A DNA stretch of 64,000 nt from Elymus sibiricus (lineage: Eukaryota > Streptophyta > Magnoliopsida > Poales > Poaceae). Under the pieces are notes generated by a model. It ran no database searches and was not told the DNA's origin. It saw only the letters and a list, made by a program, of their open reading frames with translations. Each line of letters starts with the position of its first letter. Within the stretch, counting starts at the first letter, position 1. Location of the stretch: the NCBI GenBank assembly GCA_039707655.1, contig CM077676.1, positions 186,182,936 through 186,246,935 of the forward strand. Direction: 5' to 3'. Made by a program: the position numbers and the translations under genes. Shown here one piece after another: positions 11,644 to 22,974 of this stretch.

Positions 11644-13370
11644 TGTTGGAAATATGCCCTAGAGGCAATAATAATAAAGTGTTTATTATCATATTTCTCC
11701 GTTCATGATAAAGGTTTATTATTCATGCTAGAATTGTATTGACCGGAAACTAAATACATGTGTGGATAATAGACAAATACTGTGTCCCTAGTATGCCTCT
11801 ACTAGACTAGCTCGTTGATCAAAAGATGGTTAAGGTTTCCTAACCATGGACATGAGTTGTCATTTGATAACGGGATCACATCATTAGGAGAATGATGTGA
11901 TGGACAAGACCCAACCGTTAGCATAGCATATGATCGTTCAGTTTATTGCTACTGCTTTCACTATGTCAAATACACGTTCCTCTGACCATGAGATCATGCA
12001 ACTCCCGGATACCGTAGGAATACTTTGGGTGTATCAAACGTCACAACGTTACTGGGTGATTATAAAGGTGCACTACAGGTATCTCCGAAAGTGTTTGTTG
12101 AGTTGGCATGGATCGAGATTGGGATTTGTCACTCCGACTATCGGAGAGGTATCTCTGGGCCCTCTCGGTAATACAGCATCACAGAAGCCTTGCAAGCACC
12201 GTGACTAAAGAGTTAGTTGCAAGATGATGTATTACGGAACGAGTAAAGAGACTTGCCGGTAACGAGATTGAACTAGGTATTGGATACCGACGATCGAATC
12301 TCGGGCAAGTAACATACCGCCAGACAAAGGGAACAACGTATGTTGACATATGAGGTTCACCGATAAAGATCTTCGTGGAATATGTAGGAACCAATATGAG
12401 CATCCAGGTTCCGCTGTTGGTTATTGACCGGAGAGTCGTCTCGGTCATGTCTACATCATTCCCGAACCCGTAGGGTCCGCACACTTAAGGTTCGAGGACG
12501 ATTTAGTATTATATGAGTTATGTGATTGGTGGCCAAAGTTTGTTCGGAGTCCCGGATGAGATCACGGACATGACGAGGAGTCTCGAAATGGTCGAGAGGT
12601 AAAGATTCATATATTGGAAGGCTATATTCGGACGTCGGAAAGGTTCCGAGTGATTCGGGTATTTTTCGGAGTACCGGGGAGTTACGGGAATTCACCGGGA
12701 GAAGTAATGGGCCTTATTGGGCCATACGGGAAAAGGAGAGGCAGGCCAGTTGAGGAGGCGCGCGGCCCCCCTTGCCCAAACCGAATTGGACTAGGGGAGA
12801 GGGCGCAGCCCCCTCTTTCCTTTCCCTCTCCCTTCCCTCTTTCCTACTCCGTATGGGAGGTGGAATCCTACTAGGACTAAGGAGTCCTAGTAGGACTCCC
12901 CACACTTGGCTGCCTCCTCCCCCCTCCCTCGTTTATATACGGAGGAGGGGCACCCCTTGGAGACACACAATTGTCCCATAGCCGTGTGCGGTGCCCCGAT
13001 CTCTGTTTTCCACCTCGGTCATATTTTCGGAGAGCTTAGGCGAAGCCCTGCCGGAATCACTTCACCATCACCGTCGCCACGCCGTCGTGCTGACGGAACT
13101 CATCTACTACCTCGACGTCTTGCTGGATCAAGAAGGCGAGGAAAGTCACCGAGCTGCACGTGTGTAGAACTCGGAGGTGCCGTACGTTCGGTACTCGATC
13201 GGTGGAACTCGAAGGATTGTTCGACTACATCAACCGCGTTGTGAGACGCTTCCGCTAACGGTCTACGAGGGTACGTAGACACACTCTCCCCTCTCGTAGC
13301 GATGCATCTCCATGGATAGATCTTGCATGAGCGTAGGAAATTTTTGAAATTCATGCTCCGTTCCCCAACA
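11644..13370 (+). repeat. 3' LTR of Copia element 1
   Basis: 1727 bp, same ends as the 5' LTR and about 99 percent identical to it by eye. The one-base length difference comes from a GGAG/GGAGGAG change next to the TATA region (12934-12945). It is followed by CTATT and then by the continuation of the interrupted solo LTR. Confidence 0.95.
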
Positions 13371-14522
13371 CTATTGTCCTGCCACTTGTCGGTACCACCA
13401 AATAGGGAAGGTTATGCGTGTGCGCTACCCTGGCCCGGTAGGCGGCGATAACCTTGTGAGCCCAAGTTGAGTTATTTGCCGGCGTCCCCGTTTGGGACAG
13501 TGTTTGGCCACGACGGTGGCAGGTGTCACGGGGTGACACAGGGGCCACCCAGGACATGACCCTGGGAGGGTATGATTGTCGGTGGGACCGTAAGAGTGCC
13601 GGGCAATAGACAAGGTTTTGTTGGAGCAGCACTGGTCCACCCGAATGGGAACATGTACTAAAGTACGAGGCCAGGCGCTCCATGGTGTGGGTAAAGTGCG
13701 CAACCTCTGCAGAGTGTAAATCTATTCGAATAGTCGCGTCCTCGGTCATGGACAGTTCGTATAGGCCCCTATTTGGTCTGTGTCGAGTCTGGAGGAACAA
13801 ACTATATAATGTTATTGCTAAGACTAAACCAGAGAATGGTAAGGGTACGATTTGTCAGACTTGCAGTACAGATGCATGGACATCAGATGATGTCAGAGGT
13901 CTGATTGCTAGCCATGTGATGGCTATGAGATGAGCGGTTGGATGACCGCAAAGTTTGGATCAGACTTGAATCATGAGGATATTCGGAGTATGGATTATTT
14001 ACTTGATATGCTTTACTTTACTGTATTTACTTTAGTAGTTATCATGCTAGATAATCTTGCTATGACATGATGATTAATCTTGCTAGATAATCCTGCCTTA
14101 GTACGATAGTTAATACTGTTAAGATAACAAGTGCATGCTTGAATGCCATGGATTGCTTTGCTTGGTGTATATGTTGGTTTGGTTTGCTTGCGAGCACATT
14201 CAAAAGTACTCAGCGGCCTTCAATGTGGCCAGGTTCACCTAAGGATTCGACGTTCGCTAGCGAGGAGCCGGAGTGTTCGCGGGCTAGAAGAGTAACCCAG
14301 TCAGATCCCTGTGGATTGGAGCCGCACCAGGACTATGCTGCCTTAGATAGAGCTTTTCCGCTGCCATCACCCTTGTAATATATCATGTAAGACTGATATA
14401 TCCATTAATAGAAAAGCTTGTGTTCATGATACTTGTTGTAAAAGCGCATGCCAGAGTGATTTTCCTGGGCTGGTATGTGCGGTGACCGTCTGACTACAGT
14501 GGTATTCAGGCGGGGCGCCACA

Positions 14523-16307
14523 GATTTGGGACGTCAGACGGCGACATCGGGGGATAAGTCCCGTTGCGGTGGACGAGACGGTCGTAAGAGCAGCCCCGAC
14601 AAGGTGGACGATGACGCGGATGAAGCGAGAGGACGCGATACAAGGATTCTGGTCCGGTGCCGTGGATAAGAGACGTCGATCTCTTGCAGTGGACGACAGG
14701 GTCAGGGTAGCAGCTCCGACATGGTGGAGGAGAGCGACGGAGGATGGGTGGCGGGGGAGGCTGGTCGGGGAGAAGAGGTTGTTTTGAAGCCGACGGTGTA
14801 TGAATAGGGAAATGGAGAGAAAGGGATGAAGAGGGGAGGGTGCTACGGAACAGAATTCATGATCTTTGGTAGTAGTGACAAGGGCGAGACACCAAGACCT
14901 ATAACATGTAGTATCGGAGACGAAGCGAGACACAAGACTTATAACATGTAGTATCGGGAAGAGTTGCCAACGAGGCATATTATATATAGATTAATGGGAT
15001 CCGAAAATTCCATATGGGTCGTACTTCTATATGGTCACATTATCTTGTCCGTTCCTGGACCTCGAGATCCTCACCCAGTCTTGTATAGGCTGCCGTATTT
15101 GTTTTTTCCGGCAACTTTATGAACAGTGGCGAACCCCTCCTTACCTGCCGCATTCAATGACCCTGTGTACAGACGACGGGCACGGTCCTATTTTTGCGCC
15201 GAACTGGACCGTCTAGCAACACATATCTGTACCCAGCCATTTCAGACATTAGGTGTGCACGGCAAGATACCTACTACTACTAAATTTACCCGCATCTGAC
15301 TGTACTTTTTTTTTTGAGTCGATTCTGCCTGTACTTAGAGCATGTACAACGGCAGAGTAACAAATTGGTAACTGAAAACTAGTAGTTTTAAAGGTGGGGA
15401 GAAAATGTTTTGGTCTTTAGAAAATTTCGTTCTTTTTCGACAGACCAAAAATTTGGTCTTCTTCACGTAAAAAATGGTGCTCTTCCATCACACATATTTA
15501 TGCACATGCAGTGTTGTAAATAATATCAAACTCATGTCAAATTAACATGAAACAGAAAAACACAAAGAATATTTAATTATTACATACTTTCTTAATTGAC
15601 GACCCCAAATTCAACATAACTATTCATCAAACATAACACAAAATGCATCAAACACCTTTTGGACACCTAGCTCAATTCCAGCCGTCGTAGCTCGCGGGGG
15701 ACGTGATGGTCGCCGGGCCGCCTAGGAAAGGCGTCTAGAGGAACCAAGGGCCGGAGGAGAGCCGGGGGTCCGACCAACTCTGGCGGTGCCGCGCCGCGCG
15801 GTGGTCGCACGGCCGCTAATCAACATCGGCGGGTAACGACGGTGCGGTGGCAAGCATTATGGCCAGCGGAGAGGCGTTGGAATCATCGAAATGAGCGGGA
15901 ACTGACGGCGGGGGTCGCGACGGACATCTTGACCGGCAAGAACGGTGACGGGTGGCGGTGTCCGGCGGCAAGTGTAGGCCGGCACCGACATGGGGTAGGG
16001 AGGGCAAACATGGAAGTTTCAGTTTCTACGGTTGGGGCTCTTGCTGCTAAGAATTTGGTTCTTGGTCGGCTACTAGTGGTGACCCAAATATTAGTCTAGG
16101 TCTCTAGGATGACATTTTTTTTTATGAGGACAAAAAATATTGGTTGCATGCACCTATTGGTCTGGTGTTGGAGTCCTTTTTCCTCCAAAAACTCAAAAAG
16201 GCAGTTTTTTCTGCTGTTTGAGATTGTCTTATCGGTCTTGCTCCTCAAACCACCTAGCTCTTGTTCTAACCTTTCAGCGCTAGAGTTTGCCATCTCGCTT
16301 ATCCACC
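14523..16307. other. Intergenic or unidentified repeat sequence, no gene supported
   Basis: This is GC-rich at first, with open frames on both strands that have low-complexity, Arg/Ala/Pro-rich translations and no domain. About 14883-14966 holds a direct repeat of roughly 33 bases containing CTATAACATGTAGTATCGG. Around 15340 the sequence GAGCATGTACAACGG looks like a Harbinger-type terminus, but no partner end was found. The segment from 15500 is AT-rich. Confidence 0.4.
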
Positions 16308-16322
16308 GACGTCCGCGGCTGT
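16308..16322. repeat. Target-site duplication of the LINE, left copy
   Basis: GACGTCCGCGGCTGT (15 bp) is repeated exactly at 22277-22291, directly after the A-rich tail. A duplication of this length next to an A-tail is the signature of target-primed reverse transcription. Confidence 0.9.
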
Positions 16323-16532
16323 TAATGAATCGTCGTCTTAAATCCATCTTAACATGTGGCGGGTCCACCTCGTGAGGAAAACACGGAGAGACGATTGCGA
16401 GGCGATCGTTTCGATAGCTAGGGCTAGGGTTTTTCACGCGGTGGTGGTGAGGCACCGGTGGCGCGTGAAGGGACGACGGCGTCCTCCAATGTGCGGATCG
16501 GCGTGCATCTCTCTCTCTCTCGTGGTGGTGCC

Positions 16533-18101
16533 ATGGCGGAGAGGATGAGGGACGGAGAGGCTGCGCCGCTGAGAACGGCGGCGGCAACACCGAGATCGTC
16601 GACACGCACGGCTTCGGCGGCTTCAGCGATGAAGACGCCACTGGGCGAACAGCGCAGGAACTCTTCTCAGTCCCCTGCAGATGGCAAGGTGTCGGCGGAG
16701 GTGGCGGGCTTGACGGCGCGCATGGGCGGCCTTGTGTTGACAGAGAAAGAGGCCACAGGTTTTGTATTCAAGGAATCAGGACAGGAACAACCTAGGGCAG
16801 CGAAGTGGTCCGCGATCGGGAAAGCTTACACACCAAGGCCAATGAACTCTCGTGCGCTGGAGAAGGCGATGCCAAGGGCTTGGGGCCTTCACCAAGAGGC
16901 TCAGTTTAAGAACATCGGGAGGAATATGTTTGTGGTGACTTTCGGAAGCGAAGGTGACTGGAAACACGCACTAAACAATGGTCCTTGGCAGTTTGACTTT
17001 AATGTTCTGGTGTTAAAGGATTATGATGGTGCAACTAGGCCATCGGAGATGACGTTTGAAACAGTGGAGGCTTGGGTTAGAGTTGCAGATTTGCCACTAG
17101 ATAAACGGTCTAAGGCGTTCGGTGAAGCGCTTGGGAATTGGCTGGGCGAAGTGGTTCGCGTGGATGTAGAAAAAGATGGATTTGCAAAGGGCACGAATCT
17201 GTGGTTCAGGGTCAAACTTTCAGTTTTTGAACCTTTGGTGAGAGGGTTCTATCTTAAGAAATCAGAGGATGATCTAGAAAAAACTTGGTTTGATTTTACT
17301 TATGAAAAGATTCCGCATTTTTGTTTTGAATGTGGACGTCTTGTGCATGGCGAAGAAGGGTGTATCCCTCCGGTGGATTCCGACCAGCAGTGGGGTGAAT
17401 GGCTCCGGGCCTCGCCGGGCCGATCGGCATCGATGAAAGATGGGTCTCTCCGGGCGGCAACTAGCAACGCAAACAGCCATGGAAGTGTTAGGTCAAGTGA
17501 TGCGGATATGAGCAGAAGAAAGACTGGGTTAGTTCAAGATCTCCTGACAAAACGTAACCTTAACAGGGAGTTTAACAACCCGGTTGACTCTCGCACTGGC
17601 GGGGGGGGCAAAGGTGATCAAGGGGAAGTATCAAGCCCAAACAAACAGCGGCACTGGCCGACGGAGTCGAGGGGCAAGGACCTCAGGGACGCACTGGAAC
17701 AGAAGAGGGAAAAGGACATGCGCAATGAACTAAGGCAGAGACAGCTGAACAGGCAAGCTGAGCTACGGTCTAACTACAAACAATATGGCTTCAGAGATCA
17801 TGCAGGAGGGAGTAGCTCAAGCCACTACAGAGAGAGGGAGCATAGGAAAGGACACTATGTGAGGAAGCCGAGGCCTGGGTATGATGAGCACCGCTCTCCA
17901 AGGAGTCCATGACATGATGCTATAGGAGAGAGGAACAGGAGGCCGAAGCAGCACTGGGTGGCTAAGGGGGATCCGGACAGGCAAGTTGGTAATGATACTT
18001 TCATTCGCTACACAAGGCAGAAAACATCTACAGTGTTTGATCGTATCTCAGAGCACGATGACACATCGGCGGACCCTGTGCGGCAGGGCCGCCAGTCATA
18101 A
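16533..18101 (+). pseudogene. LINE ORF1 (RNA-binding protein with zinc knuckle), one premature stop
   Basis: The first ATG with good context (GCCATGG) is at 16533; the frame is open upstream to a GTG at 16458, which I do not take as the start. The N-terminal part is Ala/Arg/Thr rich. A DUF4283-like domain follows (FKNIGRNMFVVTF, then W..AL..GPW.F), and a zinc knuckle CFECGRLVHGEEGC near 17325-17370. The C-terminal half is Arg/Gln/Ser rich and basic, as expected for an RNA chaperone of the LINE particle. TGA at 17910-17912 is premature: the same frame continues for 62 codons to TAA at 18099-18101 with a plausible tail (TSTVFDRIS, ADP.RQGR), so a CGA to TGA change is likely. Confidence 0.85.
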
Positions 18102-21100
18102 TGAATCTCCTGGCCTGGAACTGTCGAGGACTGGGGTTGGACTCGACAGTGGGCGAACTACGCGACCTGATACGGTCCTACAACCCAGCGATGGTATTCT
18201 TATGTGAAACAAAAAAGAAAGCAAGGGCTATGGAGAAACTAAAGTGGAGTTTGGGATTCAGATGTGGTGTGGCGGTCGACTGCGTAGGAAAGAGTGGTGG
18301 TTTGGCTTTATGTTGGAGAGAGAATATGCAAGTAACAGTTAGGCCTTGGTGCCAATATTTTATCGATGCAGAGATTGTATGGGAGGGGAAAACCTATAGA
18401 TTCACTGGTTTCTACGGGGAGCCAAAGACTGAACTTCACAAGAAATCATGGGATGCGATACGTTACCTGCGAGCACAGGATAATTTACCATGGTTGTGTG
18501 CGGGTGATTTTAATGAAGCTCTGTTTCAGTCTGATCAGTTAGGTGGCAACAGGAGAAGTTTTGCCCATATGGAGGACTTTAGGGATTGCTTGGCCGACTG
18601 CGGCCTTGTTGATCTAGGGTTCTCTGGCTACCCTTATACTTGGGACAACAAGAGGGAGGCGGAGGAGAACATACAAGTACGGCTGTACAGAGCTACTTGC
18701 GATGAAGGTTTTATCCAGCTCTTTCCGGAAACTACGGTTGAGCACGTGATGACCGAAGAGTCCGACCACCAGGCTCTGATTATTAGGGCGATGGAGACGG
18801 CTCCTCGCCAGAAACAGCCGGGGGAAAGACCCTTTCGTTTTGAGGAGGCATGGACCAGACACGAACAGTATGACCAAATGGTGGCCGAGGCATGGGCCTC
18901 TTCGGACGTTGGAGACCAAGGGATACATGCATGCATGCAAAGGCTGGGCTTTGTCTTGGGTAGCATGCAGAAGTGGGCTAGGGAGGTCTTTGGTTCCATC
19001 AGGCGCCAAATATCCAAGTTAAAGAACCAGTTGGTGGATGTGAAGCAAAGAGCAGCGGAGACCGGGTGCTCACTGGAGGCCCGAGAGATTGAAGAACAGC
19101 TGCGAGAGATCTATGCCAGAGAAGAAATTTTATATAGGCAGCGCTCGAGAGTGGACTGGTTGAATGCTGGTGATCAGAACACCAAGTATTTCCAGAATAG
19201 GGCGTCGCACAGGAAGCGGAAGAATACGGTACGAGCGCTTATAAGATAAGATGGTACAAAGTGCACAGTGGACGAGGAAATGAGAGAGATGGCAGCGGCC
19301 TTTTATGAACACTTGTTCACATCAGAGTGGTCGGCTGGAGCCAATGCCGTGCTGGACAACATAGTGCCTTCGGTTTCAGTTGAGATGAATGAGAGGCTAA
19401 CAACGGCGATCACAGATGAGGAGATAGAAAAGGCACTATTCCAGATGGGACCGACTAAGGCGCCGGGGTCGGACGGATTACCGGCGCTCTTCTACCAAAG
19501 ACACTGGTCATTGGTAAGTGCTGGTGTGTATAGGGCGGTGAAGGATTTCCTATATGGGGTGGCGGCACCGAATGCATTTAATGATACAGTCATTGTCATG
19601 ATTCCCAAAGTCAACTCACCGGAGTTGCTTACACAGTTCAGACCGATCAGCTTGTGTAACGTGCTCTATAAAATTGCAACGAAGGTTTTGGCGAATAGGT
19701 TAAAATGCTTCCTTCCCTTTCTTATTTCCGAGGAACTAAGTGCCTTTGTTCCGGGGCGTTTAATTACTGACAATGTCCTTGTGGCATATGAGTGTGTTCA
19801 TGCTATACGAAACAAGAAGAGGAAGAAGCACTTGTGCGCGGTGAAGTTGGATATGATGAAGGCTTATGATAGGGTTGAATGGACGTTTCTTGAACAAATG
19901 TTGGCGCGTGTTGGGTTTGCTCCGGACTGGATCTCTATGATCATGCGGTGTGTGACGACAGCAAAGTTCTCGGTGAAGCTAAATGGTGGGCTTTCTAGGG
20001 GGTTCACTCCCTCCCGTGGCCTAAGGCAGGGTGATCCATTATCGCCATACCTCTTTTTGTTCTGTGTTGAGGGATTCTCTGCATTGTTGAGGAGGGCGCA
20101 AGAAGAACAACAGATCAAGGGGGTATCTTTTGGGCGCACTGGCCCCATGTTACACACCTCCTGTTTGCAAACGACAGTATTGTCTTCCTAGAAGGATCCA
20201 CGGCGAATATGTTGGCTCTGAAAGAAATTCTTAGGAAGTATGAGGAGGCATCCAGGCAACTTATTAATTTGCAGAATTCGTCATTATTTTTTGGCAAGGG
20301 GGGTCAAGAGGATGAAAAGGTACAGCTAAAGGGTATTTTGGGCGTGCATAATGAAGCTCTCAGTGAGAGATATTTGGGCCTCCCAACACTGGTTGGTAGG
20401 TCTAAAGAAGGTACTTTTAAATATGTCACAGAGAACTCGAAAGGAAAGGTTAATGGGTGGAAGGGCCAGGGATTATCTAAGGCTGCACGTGAGGTTCTTG
20501 TCAAATCTGTCCTCCAAGCCACACCTACGTACACCACGAGTTGTTTTCATCTCACAAAGAAAATGTGCCGGAACCTAACTTCGATCTCGTCGAAATTCTG
20601 GTGGGGTGCAACGAATGGTGATAAAAAGGTGCATTGGATCTCATGGGAGAAAATGTGAGCAGCAAAACGGGACGGTGGTCTCGGTTTTCATGACCCGGAA
20701 GCTTTCAATCAAGCCCTTTTGGCAAAGCAGGCATAGAGGATATTGCAATTTCCCCTTTCATTGTGCGCACGTGTTCTCAAGGCGAGATACTTCCCGGATA
20801 ACTCGATCTTATCAGCGACTTGCCCCTCGGGGGGCTCGTTCACCTTTAGGAGTATACTCCATGGCTGTGACCTGCTGAGGGAAGGGTTGATTTGGAGAGT
20901 GGGAGATGGATCCAGGATACATGTTCATCACGACAATTGGATCCCAAGGAGTGGGAGTATGCAGCCGTTGGGTGCAATGTACGTACAGGGGGTGACAAAA
21001 GTGGCTGATTTGCTGTCACCCAATGGAGCTTCGTGGAACCGCGGTCGAGTTGATGAGATGTTCACTCCTGACGATGCAGCGGACATAAAACAAATTGCAA

Positions 21101-22230
21101 TAGGTGGACCGGGGACGGAAGATTTCCTAGCCTGGAACTATACTAAGAATGGGGTATTCACTGTTCGGTCGGCCTATCATCTCAGGATGGCCATGAACAA
21201 AGTGAGATCCAGACAGCCGGAATCTTCGAGTACGGTCAATAAGCACAAAGGCTACCTGGGGCTGTGGGACATAAGTGCGTCGAACAAAGCAAAGATTCAC
21301 ATGTGGAGGGTCATTAGGAACGGCTTGGCCGTGGGGTCGGAGCTCCATCGAAGGCGAATTAAACCAGGGGTGTTTTGCGTTGTATGTGGGCGCGAGGAGA
21401 CGATCTTGCATCATTTCTGGACGTGCCAGCACTCGGTCCAGTTTTGGGACCAGCTGCGCTCGGAAAAGGGAGTCACGGTGGCAGCCCCACCGATCTTCAC
21501 AGGCTCCCATAGCGAGCTGGCCAACTGGCTGCTCGGATGGTTTGCGGGAGCTCATGCTGATGAGCAGGAGGCGATGATACAGTCTGTCTACGCCCTATGG
21601 CTGGCATGCAATGAGACAAAAAATGGCAAGAGAATTGATGCCCCACATGAAATCATAGAACGAGTATGTACCTACATGAAGGAATGGAGAGAGGCCCATG
21701 TGAAACCTTCTCAGACTGTAAAGCCGGTGGTTGTGCAGCGGTGGAGCGCTCCTGATGAAGGGTGGGTCAAAGCGAATTCGGATGGGGCCATTTCAAGGCA
21801 TGGAGAAAAGAGCGGAGGAGTAGTGCTTCGGGACGACAATGGGGGTTTCCTGGCGAGTGCTTGCCATTTTTTTCCAAATGTTATTGACCCCGAAACTGCT
21901 GAGATTATGGCATGCAAACGAGCCCTGTTGGTCGCCGGAGAAATCAATGTTCAGAAGGTACATGTTGAGCTGGACAGCCAGTCTCTTGTACACACGATCA
22001 ACCATCCAGAGAAGAACTTATCAGCGTCGGGGCCTTGGCTGGAGGAAATCAAGACCCTGCTCCGTTCTTTTGTTGATTTTAGGGTTTCTTGGGTTAGGCG
22101 TTCAGCTAATGTTGCCGCGCATAAGTTAGCTAAGTTAGGTGTAGGTGAAGAACTCTGTAAGGTTTGGTTTGGTGTGCCTCCAGATTGCATTCTGTACGTG
22201 ATCGCGGACGAGATTTCGAACTTTGTTTAA
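18101..22230 (+). pseudogene. LINE ORF2 (endonuclease, reverse transcriptase, RNase H), broken
   Basis: ATG at 18101 overlaps the last base of the ORF1 stop (TAATG). An APE-type endonuclease opens it (LAWNCRGLG, FLCETKKK, LCAGDFNEA, SDHQALII). Reverse transcriptase follows with [38 protein letters not shown] and [13 protein letters not shown]. The catalytic FADD box reads FANDS (about 20166-20180), one catalytic Asp replaced. A zf-RVT-type Cys/His region lies near 21380-21430 and RNase H near 21770-22170 (NSDGAIS, ELDSQSLV, RSANVAAHKLAK). Breaks: TAA at 19247-19249, a one-base frameshift near 20145-20150, TGA at 20656-20658 and TAG at 20734-20736. No functional product is expected. Confidence 0.9.
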
Positions 22231-22276
22231 GACTTTAAGTTAATAAAGCGGCGACATTTACCCTCAAGAAAAAAAA

Positions 22277-22291
22277 GACGTCCGCGGCTGT
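22277..22291. repeat. Target-site duplication of the LINE, right copy
   Basis: This is an exact match to 16308-16322, directly after AAGAAAAAAAA. Confidence 0.9.
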
Positions 22292-22960
22292 CATGGTGCC
22301 GCACTCGCCCACGGTCAGAGATTCACGTTACCGTCGTCCTCGTAAAGAACAGCAGCCGCGGCATGACCTTGCTGGACGCTGCGCACCAGGCGTTTCATGT
22401 AGGCACTAGTGGCTGTGGCGCGCCCTGGGCGCGCCTCTTGAGGCGTGTGTTTGCGCACTAATCTAGCTATTTTAGTTGTTAACGTTTGTGTGCAGTCCAC
22501 ATGAGCGCTAGTTGCTAAAACAATACATTTAATAGAACTCCAGCAGTAGAGTGTTCAGTCATAAAGCATAGCAAGCAGAGAAGCTAGCAGGACATGTAAG
22601 CAGAGCAAGCTAGCAGGACATGTACATGGAAGTGCTGGTCAACTCGTGTGACGATTGTTGAAAACTGCTGCAGCAGAGTGTTCACTCATAAAGCAGAGCA
22701 AGCTAATAGGTCTATATTAACAGAGGTGACAATCTTACAAGATGGATGAATGATCAGAGACACAGCCAGCCTTTCCTCTAGTCAACACAGGCATATCAAA
22801 TTGCATGCAAAAAAACTAACAAGAGGCAAGAACTGGTTACTACAGACTGAAATCAACAACCATGAACATCACAACATCACAACAATGTAGATGCCTTAAA
22901 ACTAATCTACCAATAAATCCGATCTATTTCGTCTAAAACAGGAAGAGTGGATAATGAAAA
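22292..22960. other. Intergenic sequence with short local repeats
   Basis: No supported gene. At 22417-22435 a perfect inverted repeat GGCGCGCCC-T-GGGCGCGCC could form a tight hairpin. Around 22550-22700 phrases such as GCAGAGCAAGCTAGCAGGACATGTA and AGTGTTCA(G/C)TCATAAAGCA recur two or three times as imperfect direct repeats. Confidence 0.4.
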
Positions 22961-22974
22961 GAGCAAAATAATCC

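Larger units (their letters stand above)
4772..13370 (+). mobile_element. Complete Copia retrotransposon, BARE/WIS/Angela type, coding region decayed
   Basis: An 8599-bp element with two full LTRs (4772-6497 and 11644-13370), a primer-binding site, a polypurine tract and perfect CTATT duplications. Internally it has the order leader, gag, protease remnant, integrase, reverse transcriptase, RNase H remnant, as in Ty1/Copia. LTR termini TGTTGGAAATATGCCC...CCCCAACA match the Angela/WIS/BARE group as I recall it. The coding part carries many frameshifts and stops, a local duplication and a truncated RNase H, so it cannot encode its own proteins. Nested inside the solo LTR, it must be the younger of the two. 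Confidence 0.95.
1661..14522 (+). mobile_element. Large solo LTR (about 4.26 kb) split by a nested Copia element
   Basis: The unit begins TGTGACACCC and ends GGCGCCACA (TG...CA) and is flanked by GATTT on both sides. After subtracting the nested Copia insertion (4772-13370 plus one CTATT copy) 4258 bases remain. No second LTR copy, primer-binding site, gag or pol is seen inside, so a solo LTR left by LTR-LTR recombination is the simplest reading. A TATA box at 3338-3346 followed by CT-rich leader-like sequence supports plus orientation. LTRs of over 4 kb are known from LARD/Sukkula-like and Tat-lineage Gypsy families of grasses; which one this is I cannot say. A short non-autonomous element with unrecognised ends is the alternative. 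Confidence 0.72.
16323..22276 (+). mobile_element. L1-clade LINE with two ORFs and RNase H domain, inactive
   Basis: A 5954-bp non-LTR retrotransposon between perfect 15-bp duplications. Order: short 5' leader (about 210 bases), ORF1 (16533-18101), ORF2 (18101-22230) with endonuclease, reverse transcriptase and C-terminal RNase H, a 46-base 3' end containing AATAAAG, and a short A-rich tail. This is the plant L1 layout. Both ORFs are broken by stops and one frameshift, so it is inactive. The 5' end may be complete or slightly truncated; the sequence alone cannot tell. Confidence 0.95.

Noticed and set aside
14424..14978. 184-residue minus-strand frame
   Set aside because: It crosses the boundary of the solo LTR and its target duplication, so it cannot be an original gene; composition is low complexity.
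15340..15500. MITE beginning GAGCATGTACAACGG
   Set aside because: No inverted partner terminus or target duplication could be found to the right.
16458..16532. GTG at 16458 as LINE ORF1 start
   Set aside because: The first ATG (16533) has an excellent context and the intervening residues add no recognisable domain.
22315..22500. Small minus-strand frame next to the LINE
   Set aside because: Short, no domain, and its continuation across the LINE target site hits a stop.
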